In this document: one piece after another, positions 12,850-24,069 of the stretch
Numbering within the stretch: position 1 is the stretch's first letter
Layout: each line of letters opens with the position of its first letter
NCBI GenBank assembly: GCA_034620365.1
Contig: JAQGEQ010000345.1
Location: 124,001 to 188,000, forward strand
Reading direction: 5' to 3'
DNA from: Pegea sp. RAD2-039
Lineage: Eukaryota > Chordata > Thaliacea > Salpida > Salpidae
DNA: 64,000 bases
Notes under the pieces: generated by a model
What the model was told of the DNA's origin: nothing
Database searches by the model: none
Seen by the model: only the letters and a program-made list of their open reading frames with translations
Program-made: the position numbers and the translations under genes

Positions 12850-13460
12850 TGTTATCTCTCGATTTTGCTCAAACATTTGATTTTGTCCAACATAACAAGC
12901 TCAATATTGTATTACAAAAACTTATAAATCAACAGCTTTATCTTAAAGTGGATTAAAGATTACTTATTAGGTAGAACCCAGCAAACTCGTGTAAAAAGTT
13001 CTTTGATTACTCCTGGTCAAGTCACCAGTATTATTTCTCAAGGTTGCGTTCTGCCCCCTTCTCTTTTTACTTTTTATTGAAGACCTCATCAGAAGACCAG
13101 TAGCAGTAGATGATTTCTTTGTGCATTTTTGTATGCAGATGAAATTAAGCTGTTATCTTGCGATCGTTTACAACATCAGACAGCTCAAATAGTTTGATTT
13201 TATACATATATGTGTTACTAAGAAGTGACCCTTTCATGGAGGCTTTGACAACTTGGTGTACCCTGTGGTGGCTATCAAGTTCACTGATCTTAGGAACATT
13301 TAAATCAGTTATTGTAAATAACAAAAAAGTAAATTTCACAATCCATTGCTACATAGCTAAACAAGTCATTCAAAAGTATCAAGGCTACTAAATTAAGAAG
13401 CAAAAACAATCAAACATTTCATTTAAAATGATAGCAATTAGCATAATACGGTATTGTTGT
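12850..13460 (+). mobile_element. LINE family 1, copy 2 (3' fragment)
   Basis: This fragment starts inside the reverse transcriptase (equivalent to about 11435 in copy 1: CTCGATTTTGCTCAAACATT). It passes the DEIKLLSCDRLQ polymerase region near 13138-13180, then jumps to the 3' tail (TGTACCCTGTGGTGG at 13256 and the segment 13318-13460). It lies immediately downstream of copy 1 in the same orientation. RT-tail/RT-tail is therefore a direct repeat with an internal deletion in the second unit. Stops make it non-coding. Confidence 0.7.
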
Positions 13461-14733
13461 TAGTTTGAATTTGAAATTTAATACCAAAACATAAAAATGT
13501 TACATAACACCATCCCGTAAATTACCCGTTAAATGGTTAACACCATCAGGGTAAAACATAAATCATTAATGTTTAATAAACAAACTTTGCCGGCGTCAAA
13601 AGTTTTGAAAATTTTAATGATACCTAAAAATTTTGATATCTGTATTTTCCCATTTATAATTAAAGCATTTAAACATTTAGGTGTTCATTTGAATTATGTA
13701 ACCCAACAGCCTTGTATGAAATTTTAATATTATAGAAGTAGTATTCACAACATCTTCTATTATATGTTCTCCTTAAAACTTTAATATTATTTACCATCTA
13801 CAAAGTTTTCACCAACAACTTCTGCAACTATTTCAGTGGAATAATATTTGATACTATTTTCTGCGAAAGATAGTTTGAAAATGACACTGCTACATTGACA
13901 GCTGCTCGTATAATTGTTCTGCTTCTATAATCCTGTAGCGTGTTTTGGAGATCGTTTACGGTCTGAAGGAAAATCCAAACAAGATGAACAAAGAATTATT
14001 TTTGAAACAAGCGATTTCAAAGCACAAATGAAGTGAACTTTAAAAATCATGCAGGGTTGTGGACAATCATGTGAAGTATCACCTGGAATAGTGAGTACTT
14101 GGGACTTTTTTTAATTTGTTTAGACAGTTATTTAATACCTCTTATGATTGTACATAGTCAGTTATTATAAATTAGGAAAATTTTACGAAAACACTATGAG
14201 TTACTAATAACAGTTTTTACATTTTTTGTGTAATAATTTCAGATTCCATTTTGAGTCAAGTTTCAAGCAAACATATAATTTTAGGATTTTTTTCTATTTT
14301 TTCATTAACTATAATTAATCTTTGAAAGCACATAACATTTATCTCTAAGTTCTATGTTAAACCAACTAATAATTCTCAAATGAATCTGTATCATAAAAAA
14401 CAAACCTCCAAGTTTCAATGACTTTTATTTTTTTATTTCAAAGAGCGATCAACTATTGATCTTTAAAGAAGTAGAAAACTGAAGAGTTTTAACCAGATAT
14501 CTATATTTAACAAAAGCTAGAACCTTTTAGTTAGTTTAACCTACTAGATAAACATTTTTTGCTATAGTTTATTGAAAAATTTTTTCCTTACAAAGCAAAA
14601 ATGAGCTAAATAAATAATGTGAGTAATTATAATGACATAGTATTGAAACTAGTAAGAAGCGTAATAAATCTATAAACCTTAAACCAACTAAACTTTCTAT
14701 TTCACGTAGAAGAAATAACTTATTAACGTTTAT
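13461..14733. other. Intergenic, with possible unrecognised coding remnant
   Basis: Most is AT-rich and featureless. Segment 13790-14095 is less AT-biased and has open pieces on the plus strand. One runs from FGDRLRSEGKSKQDEQR to FKAQMK (about 13945-14035), and another has an IIFDTIFCE-like stretch at about 13842. They do not join in one frame. It may be an exon or pseudogene remnant; I cannot name it. Confidence 0.3.
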
Positions 14734-14734
14734 T
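14729..14734 (-). terminator. Poly(A) signal AATAAA overlapping the KDM2-like stop codon
   Basis: The plus strand reads TTTATT here. On the minus strand AATAAA begins at the last base of the TAA stop of the KDM2-like gene. Cleavage would give an extremely short 3' UTR if this signal is used. Confidence 0.4.
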
Positions 14735-16236
14735 TATAAATACAAACACTTTCTGTGTAAGCAAGCTTGTTTTAGTACATTTCTACCACCATATTTGGGT
14801 TTATCCAAGCAATTTTTACATTTCCTACATTCATCACTCATACATTTTACACATACGCGACAACGGGACTTTCTTGCTTTAGTATTTTGGGATGCTGGTT
14901 GAGATGGTTTCTGCTTCTTACAAGTCACTGATGATGACTTATTTGGATGATCCATTTTTCTTTTGGCACTTGATCCTTTCATTATATTTACTTTTGAAGA
15001 AGAGATTGAAGATAGAGCAGTAGATTTGAGTGTTATATGAGAATATTTATCACTAAGACCCAGCATATCAACAGCTGACTTCCATAAATCTTTTACGTTT
15101 ATGATTCCCTCCACTGGCTCATCTAAGTAAGACTTCAAATGCTCCACCAACTTTACAAAACCATTGATTTCAATCGAAGACAAATTCTTTTCCTCTGTTT
15201 CCATCTTATCCGATCTTTTGCAGTTGTCAACTAGGAACGATTTACCTGTTTTTGAATAAACATAATCTTCAATTACGAAGAATTGAAGATTTCTTTCAAG
15301 TGGGAATCTTTGAGCAGCTGGTGTCTTGAGGCGTCGTTCCATTTCAGAAATCTTCAATTGCATCTCTACCGCAAAGCCATGCACAAAGTTTCCTCCAAAA
15401 ACAATCGAGTCTTCTGGAGTGTAAACAGCATGAATCCAACCACTAGGCATCATAAATGTGTTTCCAGCATTCAATGTAACTCGTTGACATTTTTCAACTA
15501 AGTCGCCAAAGAATACGTCATCAGCTACATCACCAATACTCCACTGTTCAAACATTCGTAGATTTTCTTCAGTTGGTTCAATCAACCAAAATATTTTCGT
15601 ACCTTTTAGAACATGATACCACACTGAGGTACCACCAAAATCAATATGGAAAGTAGTGTAGCTATCAGCAGCTGACATCAAACAATATTTCCTGATTTTT
15701 GGGTAGCTACAACCAAGCTCATCTTTAAGATCAATTGGGAAGAATGAATCAATCCAATCAAATTCATCAATCACAGAAGGTCTATGAACTAGCTGAGCAA
15801 GTTTTGTATTTGAAAATTCTAAAGATAGAACATTGTAGACTTTTTTTCTATTTTTTGAATTGAAATATTGACAGAATTTAGCCAGTGTCAATTGGATTGT
15901 TGATTGGTCTTCACAGTTTTGAACAAAAATTACTTTATTTTTGCCAACTAAATTGGAGATCTGGTTAACACTGAAATCGACTTTATTAGGCATTGTAATA
16001 TTAAGACCATCAGGTTGTCTAAATATTAATGGTTCTTTAAAACCACAATTTCTAATGTAGTCCATATCCAAGTCTTTTCCATGCATTTCTTTTGTAAGAT
16101 TTACATTAAATCTTTCATGTTGTAACTTATCTTCGAGAGAAAACAGTTCCTTCATTGTTTTATCTTTTTCATCATTCAGAGCACTCATATCAGGACTTGA
16201 TCTCAGGCTTCTTCGTAAGTTTCTAGTTTGTTCCAT
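14734..16236 (-). CDS. KDM2-like JmjC demethylase with C-terminal CXXC finger (copy A)
   Basis: One uninterrupted frame of 500 residues from ATG 16236 (MEQTRNLRRSLRS). This start matches the basic start of KDM2 proteins better than the upstream in-frame ATG at 16260. The N-terminal block GKDLDMDYIRNCGF and the JmjC core agree with KDM2A/B: FHIDFGGTSVWYHVLKGTK carries His197 and Asp199, and GWIHAVYTP carries His269. That is the complete Fe(II)-binding triad. The C-terminus (about residues 455-500) is a CXXC zinc finger with eight cysteines, including CKNCLDKPKYGG and KQACLHRKC. Expected role: a nuclear histone H3 lysine (K36-type) demethylase targeted to CpG DNA. KDM2 proteins normally continue with PHD, F-box and LRR parts. 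All are absent here and no introns are seen. An almost identical core occurs inverted at 30798-32243. Confidence 0.85.
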   Translation of the reverse strand: MEQTRNLRRSLRSSPDMSALNDEKDKTMKELFSLEDKLQHERFNVNLTKEMHGKDLDMDYIRNCGFKEPLIFRQPDGLNITMPNKVDFSVNQISNLVGKNKVIFVQNCEDQSTIQLTLAKFCQYFNSKNRKKVYNVLSLEFSNTKLAQLVHRPSVIDEFDWIDSFFPIDLKDELGCSYPKIRKYCLMSAADSYTTFHIDFGGTSVWYHVLKGTKIFWLIEPTEENLRMFEQWSIGDVADDVFFGDLVEKCQRVTLNAGNTFMMPSGWIHAVYTPEDSIVFGGNFVHGFAVEMQLKISEMERRLKTPAAQRFPLERNLQFFVIEDYVYSKTGKSFLVDNCKRSDKMETEEKNLSSIEINGFVKLVEHLKSYLDEPVEGIINVKDLWKSAVDMLGLSDKYSHITLKSTALSSISSSKVNIMKGSSAKRKMDHPNKSSSVTCKKQKPSQPASQNTKARKSRCRVCVKCMSDECRKCKNCLDKPKYGGRNVLKQACLHRKCLYL

Positions 16237-19164
16237 TGCTTTAAATTTTAATACAATCACACGTGGTTAAAACTTAAATTTAAAAATTTTGAGCTGGAAG
16301 TTTAAAAATTAGGATTATAAATGATTTATTTTTATTCAATTCTTTTAAATTGAATATGGTTTTTAGCTTGCAATCTAGAATTACGGGAGAATAGCAAAAC
16401 ATTGATGATTTTAATAGCTTGATGATTGGAGCTGTAAGATTATTAAGTTGTTTCAAAGCCATAAGACTATAAAAGCACCAAATAATTCATCTTACGGATG
16501 ATTTCTATTTGTAGAAAATGCTTCTACTACTGTTTACTTCACATTAATACAACTTTCTCAGTTCGGTTATTTAAATTTACATAAAATCAAAAAAATATTG
16601 AAAATAATTTCATAAATTTTCTTTTGAAACACAACTAATGCTCATTAACTTTACGAAGATGGGTTAAGGTTGGGGTCAATGTAAGTTTTTAACCAAAATT
16701 GATTTGAATAGTAGAAATATGATACATAGATTGTGATTTAAAGGTTTTATATAAGATTCTTTAATAGAGAAGAAAATCATGTTATACAGTATTAGTTATG
16801 TATATAAAGTATTTTACTGCTACCATTGCAGTAGCATTATAGTACTATTACACTCATTATAGCAAATAGTTTCATTTAAAAGTTATCCATACTTGTTTTA
16901 AATTTTAACTAAAAAATTATGTTTTAAAACAAAAGATAATTTTACTATTTCTGGGTTTAAAAAAAAGTTTTATGTTTTTATAAGTTATAAAAATTTTCAC
17001 TAGAGAAATTGTTTGACTCAAAGTATACAAATTAACATTTATCTTAAAAGATTATATTTCTTTACTTTTAAAAATTATTAGACAGCATAATAATTTCATT
17101 GTAAAACTAGATAAGTTAAAAGTAAAACTATTTATTTAAAAAACTAACAACTTTTTGGAAAAAAATGGAAATTTAATCATTGATTTTCACCTAACCAGTT
17201 TATATTGTAAACTGTTGATTACTATCAGTATACATTTTTGGAATAAAACATCTAAATAAAATTTTATGAATATTTTTAATAATATTAAAAACACTTATAT
17301 GTGATAGTAAAGATATATAGGAATTAGATTGATGACAGATGTACATTCACAACTTATATAACCAAATCTCTTACGTAAAACATTACTTTATAAACTTTTC
17401 TGAAATACTTGTTTAAAACTTTTTTTGAAATACATACAATATCTAAAATAAATAAAAGTCTAAAAACTATTTGTAAATTCATAATTTTTTATAAGATAAA
17501 CTGTAATCTGTGGTGTATAATGCCGAAATTATTTTATACTAACCTGCTTTAAAAAAAACAACTTAAAATGAAAAACTTACTAGTCTTCTAATTCTTATTT
17601 AAGTGGTCTAGATTAAATCTTTTTATAAATAATCAAAATAATCAGCTCAGTCAAAAGTATATAGAAACTAACCACAGACTACCTGCCTCAGACTAGCTAA
17701 TTCTCAGCATAAACTATACATCAGATTCTTAGTTTCACAGGTGAAAGGTCAGAGAAGCACAATAGAAACACTATAAAAATCGAATACTCAATTTTATATT
17801 ACCCTGCATGTGTAAAATCTTACAAGTTTTTAAGGTGTCTGATTGATTATTCTTGAAAATTTGTTGCTTTTCTTTCACTTTTGCTATAGAGCATAGCTAT
17901 CTTTAATAATTTGGGTAATATTTATTAACATTCCAGAACAATTAAGCTACAAAGAACAACGGGAAAAGACATATATCGTTGAACGATTTTGCAAATAAGA
18001 TGTTGGTTTATTTATTTTTTTAAGATGAAAGTTTCGGATCAACATACATTTTTGGCAGGTAAAGTTAAAGTATTATGATGTAGTTTGTCATCAAATGTTC
18101 ATCTTATCTGATTTTATGCAACAAACCTTTATTTTTGATAAATGCATTATTGCGAAATTAATTGACTAAATAAAGTGGTAATGCTCAAAACTTTATTCAA
18201 CGAAATTTATAATTTTTAATATTTTCAAACTAACTCATCTTTCTATTAAAATAAAAATATATTTAGTGATTATTTTAATGGATGCTAGATTGTAGGATCT
18301 TTGATAAACGAAAACTAGTATTTGCTGACAGAATGTTACAAAATTACATAAATAAGTTAAGCTGAAAATAAATCTATTTTCATAAACTGTTCATAATTAA
18401 TCCAAAATCATTTTTAAAGAGAAACATATTTCTAAATCTGGTAATTACAACTGTTGGCGTTTAGATGAAACAAACATTTCACAGATAAAATTTTATTTAT
18501 CAAGATATCTATTTCTATCAATTCTGAACAAATGGATCAAAAAAAATTCTTAAATATATATTATAGATTAATAGTATTTAATAATTGACTTATTTATTGA
18601 TAATTTAATATATGTTGATAGCTTTCCAAAAAGTTATCTGATTCAGTCACAAAACTCATCAATTTTATTCAGGATTTGCTAAATTGGTGAATTTAAACGT
18701 CTTTTTGATTTTAGTTTTCCTAAATTCCTTTACAATCATTCTGTGGTTTATAGCTAGGCTAGAAAACTTTTCAAAATGTTTCTTTCTACTTTCAGAACAA
18801 TAAGATAATGTCATAATAATATCAATGGTTTGTCAGTAAATAAACTAACAAACAACTAATTTAGTTTTCTAAATAACACTTGAGTATTGATGATTTTATT
18901 TATAAATTTCAGAATGAAAAATTTGATCTTTTAAGCTTTATTAAGTTTTACAGTTTAAATATTTTCAATCAATAATTTTTATGACTCATTATGTCTTAAA
19001 ATCTTATAATAATAAAGACTTTTATCTCATTCAAAATAAATCATTGTAACCTCTTTTTGAATAAGGTTATATTCTATTAAATAAGGTTAGTAAGTTGTAA
19101 TTATAAGTATATTACTTGTGATTATTTATTCCTTTTAGATAAGAAATCGATTCAAACTGTTTGG
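16237..19164. other. Gene-free AT-rich stretch
   Basis: About 2.9 kb with no supported gene or RNA. The first 200 nt would contain the promoter/5' UTR of the minus-strand KDM2-like gene; no element is evident. Confidence 0.45.
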
Positions 19165-19284
19165 TTTGTTACACTAAAAATCCTTGGTAAGCAGAAGACT
19201 TTAATTAAAGTTTCTACTTATAACTTTGTTACACTAAAAATCCTTGATAAAAAAGTTTTGGTTCCTACTTATTTAGATGAAAGT
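19165..19284 (+). repeat. Imperfect 60-nt tandem duplication
   Basis: TTTGTTACACTAAAAATCCT occurs at 19165 and again exactly 60 nt later at 19225. Each is followed by TTG/A-TAA, an A/G-rich stretch and CTACTTAT. It is a two-copy degenerate tandem repeat, close upstream of LINE family 1 copy 3. Confidence 0.6.
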
Positions 19285-19469
19285 AAAGACTATGGTGATA
19301 GAGTGTGTATGACTCTCTTGGTTTCATCTCAACTGTACTGATGCGAGTGAGAAAATTTATGAAATATTTAATGACAACCAGATGAAACAAATGGGGTTCA
19401 AATGATTTTGCATTAAATATAGAACTATTGACACAACATTTACATCCTCCAATTATAATTCAAGCTTGC

Positions 19470-22125
19470 TATCCGACATCAGCAAATCCATATCTGCTGA
19501 AATGGTCAAATTTAAATATTAAATTGGCAATGATGTTGCCAAAGTCAACGAAAAAATATCTAGTTTGTCTATATCAATGAATGAACTGGATGCCTCTACA
19601 AAGAAACCGTTACATGGGCTTCGGTGGTCGGTGATTCCAATTTCGACAAAAATGCTAGCATGGTGCAGCTTCTTACCAAGTAGATCACAGACATGAACAA
19701 AAACGTTTATCTGTACCATGAAGACAGAGAAAGTAATATCATCAACTTTAATACCTCTGAGACTATAAAAGATGCTGACAACAATTTTTTTATCAAATGT
19801 GCTCTCAAAGACTTGGTTTTATGGACGCTCCAAGGGTATCAATGACCAGACTTGGAGCGAAGATCATCAAAAACCATTGAAAGTGTCCTTTCGGGAAGTT
19901 GGGACAAACGCAAGTTTTTCGCCAAACTTTTTATGAACTAAAGCTTGACAACAACTTTAAGCGCATTAGAGTAGCACGTGATGTGTGAAGATGATCACTT
20001 AGAAAATAAACGAATTCTAAAAGAATCATATAACCGAAATCAGAAGGAGCAACCAACTGATTTCAAGTACAAAACCATAGACCTTGTGAATTGTCAATTT
20101 TTTTCATAAAACGGAACCGGAAATTAACCACTGGTCCAACATCTTCTTTTATTTACATTTTCTCCGCATACAATTGTTAATAACATCCTTCCAGCCCAAA
20201 ATATCAGTTCACAGTATTATCAATTCTATGATCAATTCTCACCTGCGTCAGAAACACAGATCTTCTGCAACAATATATATATTCTTCAACACGCAGTCGA
20301 TTATTAACAAAATCTTCCAACTGAAAGCTCTTTTGTATTCTCAAGATTTCACATTTGTTTTTATCACTGAAACTTGGTTGAAGCCGTTGTATTCTAACTC
20401 GTTCTAGGTTTTGGTAATTTTTTTGTTGGTGATAATAATTTTGTGTCTTACGTTTTGACAGACTGTATTATAGATGCGACGATGTCTGCAATTGTGCAAT
20501 TTAGAAACATCGTTGGCATCCAAGATTGCCAGAATTTTTATTGATGCCATTAATTTTCCGAGACTTGAGATTATCGCTTTCGATTTTCATTACTCAAAGT
20601 TCAGATCATCTTATTTTTATGTACACCCTCTAAAACTAATGACCACCTTGAATGAATGACTAATGTTACTATTACGGCCTAATTGACGGTTTTGAAGAGT
20701 GTTGTCTGTCGTGAGTTATATATTTTGGGGGATTTTAATTTTAGTAAAATTGATTGGAATAACCCGAATTTAACATTTAGTGGAAAATTGTTTAACTTAG
20801 ATAGCGATAATACTAATTCACCCTTTCTAAGTTATGCCTTTGTAAGCTTCCTCGATGCCAAAAATCTATCTCAGATGGTTACTTTTCCGACCCAAGTTAG
20901 TGGTAATACTTTGGATCTTCTTATCACATCAAAACCCGAGAACATTATCTACGTTGATCAAAAAGAACCTTTTGCTCTAATATGCTTTTACAGCATGATT
21001 AAATTCAAACTTCGTCAAACTTATTCCATGAAAGTTAAAACTCCAAGCAAACGGAATTTTATTGTGGAAATTATGATGATATCAACAAGTTTCTATCAGA
21101 TGTTGACTGGATTTCTGTTTTCAACTCTTCCGAAGACATCAATTGTATTTACTCAAGGCTTACTAGCATCGTTAGAAAATCGATTGAGAAATGTATACCT
21201 TTTTAATGAGTTACTAAAAATCCAAAACAAAATTTGCTAAGAACTACATTTGCCAAATATTTAAGGAATTTACAACATTTAAAAACCTATAAGTAAACTT
21301 CTACCAAACCTATGAACAATAATCTTTGTATAGTTTACCATAAATGCATTTATAATTTCTATTCAGGAAGAGAAAGTCTTAATTTCACCCATTAAAAACA
21401 TAATCAAGCTTCATAAACCACAAGCTTAAGGCGAGATCTTAAATACCTTTCTTGCTTGATAACAGCAAACAGCTAGTGATTAAACCGGAGAATAAAGCTG
21501 AATTTATAAACAATCAATTTAATTTTGTATTTATAACCGATGATGGCAATACTCCCTCTTTTTTCTACTCAGACTTTCTCAAAAAAAAATCTGAGATGAT
21601 AGATCTTGACATAACGGTTGTAGCTAAAGGATTTCTTCTTTAAAATCATCAGTTTCCAGATTGACCTCCTATCAGATCCTTACTTTTTTTTTAAATAATT
21701 CTTTTCAAACTCTATCTCTACTCTGTAGCATCACTCTTAGGCGAAAGAGAGTTTCTCGAATTTAGAAGAAGGCTATCATTACTCCTACTCAAAAAAGGGT
21801 CCCAGAAACCCTGCATTTAACTACAGACCAGTTTCGCTGACTTCAGTTATCTATAGAACTGAAGAACATATTTTCAGTCACAATCATATGATCAGTCATT
21901 TAAAAGGAGTACCTTCTAATATCTGATGTCTAGCATGGCTTCGTGATATCTTCCATAACTGAACATCTCACTTTTCTTAATGAGCATATTATGAAAGTAA
22001 TACTCCTTCTGACATCATATCTCTCGAGTTTGCTCAAACATTTGGTTTTGTTCCACACAACAAGCTCATTATTGTTTTACAAAAATTAAAAATCAACATC
22101 TTAAATGACAGAGTTCCTTGTGCTG
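19470..22125 (+). mobile_element. LINE family 1, copy 3 with ORF1, endonuclease and partial RT
   Basis: The longest LINE copy. The first part (about 19470-20110) is a broken ORF1-like region. It includes a coiled-coil-like segment and a RIRVARDV piece followed by SKRIIQPKSE-like remnants, typical of LINE ORF1 C-termini. The APE endonuclease follows: QDFTFVFITETWLKP (about 20340-20385; ETWL motif), ELYILGDFNFSKIDWNNPNL (20710-20770; GDFN motif) and SGNTLDLLITSKPENI (about 20900). The RT begins with a frameshifted copy of the RGPRNPAFNYRPVSLTSVI block near 21795-21855 and is cut off at about 22120. Multiple stops and frameshifts make it inactive. It is followed by an oppositely oriented fragment of the same family. 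Confidence 0.75.
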
Positions 22126-22187
22126 TTCATGCTGAAGTATTTTAATTTTGTACTATTTTCATTTCTACACTATTTTTTTTTCTCTTA

Positions 22188-22950
22188 GAATGAGACGTAT
22201 ATACAATTTGAAGATACTGATATAGAAGTATGGATTTCTAAACTTAAAGGTCTTTACAATAAGGTAAACAAGATTGATTGATTTTGTAAAGGTTTAGAAA
22301 TTGGTTCAAATACAGATGACAGGGTAATAGGACCGAAGATATTTGTGAAATAATAGATCCATTGATGGAATATTTTTTTAAGGAATATGCAGCAGGTTGA
22401 AGAAACAATAAGTTCAGACTTTGTGGGCTGGACTCTGAGATGCCAGTTTACAGACCAGTTTTCTATAAAGTGTAGTGCAGTTTGAAGTTATGAACAATCG
22501 CAAGGTAATAGTTTCATATCATCTATACTCATCTGCATACACAAGCACACTGACATCATATACTGCTACTAATCTTCTGATGAGGTCTTCAATAAAAACT
22601 AAAAAAAGAAGGGGGTCAGAACGGAACCTTGAAAACACCACTGGTGACTTGACTAAGAGTATATAAAGATCTTTCACCACGAGTTTCTTGGATTCTACCT
22701 GATAATTAATCTTCATTCCACTGTAAGATGAAGCTGTTAATTTTTAAGTTTTTCAATACAGTAATGAGCTTGTTGTGCGGGACAGAATCAAACGCTATAG
22801 CAAAATCGATGTATATGATGTCACAAGGAGTTTTACCTTCAGAATGGGCTGTAATCTCATTGAGATTAAAAAAGTGAGATGTTGAGTCAGGACAGATCTC
22901 TGGTTACAAAGCCATGCTGGACATCAGATATTAGATGGAGCTAAAAATTA
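22188..22950 (-). mobile_element. LINE family 1, copy 4 (RT fragment, inverted)
   Basis: The minus strand starts at about 22950 with CCAGCATGGCTTTGTAACCA (compare 11343 in copy 1). It runs through the RT, with SDPLLFLVFIEDLIRRLVAV and VSVLVYADEYR at 22525-22640, to the segment equivalent to about 12045 in copy 1. Nucleotide similarity to copy 1 is high. It lies tail-to-tail with copy 3 and overlaps it in RT content. It is therefore a separate insertion rather than a simple twin-priming inversion. Confidence 0.7.
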
Positions 22951-23299
22951 GAGAGCCTGGTAACTACCTAGGTAACTGAGGCTCGCAGACTTATGCAGCG
23001 ATTAAAGGTGAATAAAAGACCACGTCAGGAACAGTTGTTAAAATTCAAGAAATATAAAGAGTGGGAAATATTTCATGGCAGTGAAGATTTGATAAGGGTG
23101 CGATGCGTAGTTTTGCGGGTGATATCAAAGTATTTTAATTATATGTAACTTATTACTTTATATAATATTATTTGTGAAAATGTGTGTTAGCGAGAGGTAG
23201 TCTTTTCAGGCACTCTTCCGCGCTTATTGTAATAAATGAGTATAAACACTAATAACTATAATAAATAATAGTTTTTCTTATGATACGCAATGGTGTAGA
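22951..23299. other. Short unassigned stretch with LINE tail piece
   Basis: Around 23155-23185 the sequence TATATAATATTATTTGTGA.AATGT matches the 3' region of LINE family 1 at about 12585-12612. This part may be the displaced tail of copy 3. The remainder (22950-23150) is unassigned. Confidence 0.4.
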
Positions 23300-23685
23300 A
23301 GAAGAAGAAGAGATAGTCTGCTTTGGCTGAAAGCAGTCATGCTTCCAGCCAGAGCAAAAATTGCGGAAATCCAGTTTTTCCCATGAACAGAATTCCATTT
23401 ACCATGCCAATAAGCTATGCAGCAGGACAGACTGACTGATGCAGCTACACCAAGCTGGTGTCTTAGGAGCTACCAAAGCGATTGTGAGCACAGTAGCGAA
23501 TTGGGTAGAGGATTCAATTCCGACTTCGAATTCCTCCTAGAAGTGTGGTTATTAATCAAACTAGCAAGGCCCTTCTAACTGAGTTTCCTATAGACTTTTC
23601 CTTGTCACAAATATTTGTCCGCCTGGTTCCGAACCAGGGAGACCTTGTGCGTGTCAGGCGGCCGTGATAATCACTGCACTATGAA
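23300..23685 (-). mobile_element. tRNA-Val-derived SINE, copy 2
   Basis: On the minus strand the head (23685 to about 23616) reads like a valine tRNA: ATAGTGCAGTGATTATCACG (box A region), GGCCGCCTGACACGCAC (anticodon GAC), then TGGTTCGGAACCAGGCGG (perfect T-arm with box B). The body then contains the reverse complement of CTTGTCACAAATATTTGTC and the blocks AGAATTCCA, CAATAAGCTATGCAGCAGGA and GATGCAGCT, shared with the element at 2735-3106. The 5' acceptor half is eroded. The better preserved T-arm suggests this copy is younger than copy 1. The 3' end near a GAA/TTC-repeat (23302-23316) is approximate. Confidence 0.75.
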
Positions 23686-23733
23686 AAAGGGCAATTAATT
23701 TACTGCATATTTCATTCTATTTATACATTTAAG

Positions 23734-24069
23734 ATGACTAAAAATATCTTAAGCAAGAAAGTATTAAGGCGCACTGATTTGACAAAAATGTACAGCATGG
23801 TAAGCAAGCTAAGGTTTTGCTGGTTCGGACACGTCTGTCGGATGGATGACGGACAGATCCCAAAGAATATGTTGTATGGAGAGCTAGCAAAAGGTAAACC
23901 CAACATTGGCCGTCTCTGTCGCCGTTTTGAAGGTTGGAAGCGCGATATGAAATTGCTTAGCATCGATACCAGCAATTGGGAGGATATCGTGGCGGATCGC
24001 TCCGAATGGCGTTCTGCTCTTAGCAAACAATTGAAAGGGAGAGATGAAAACCAAACTTTAAGAAAATGA
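23734..24069 (+). mobile_element. 3' end of a LINE, family 3 (C-terminal RT tail domain)
   Basis: An open frame of 111 codons ending at TGA 24069. It has the hallmark tail of many invertebrate LINE polymerases: LRFCWFGHVCRMDDGQIPKN, then MLYGELAKGKPNIGRL, RRFEGWKRDMKLLSID and NWEDIVADRSEWRSAL. This corresponds to the last about 110 residues of the polyprotein, so it is a 5'-truncated insertion. The frame is intact and less AT-rich than its surroundings, consistent with a relatively young copy. A decayed relative lies antisense at 56700-56860. The frame on the opposite strand is its shadow. Confidence 0.8.

Noticed and set aside
23721-24026. 101-codon minus-strand frame
   Set aside because: Shadow of the LINE C-terminal frame on the plus strand, which carries the recognisable GHVCRMDD motif.
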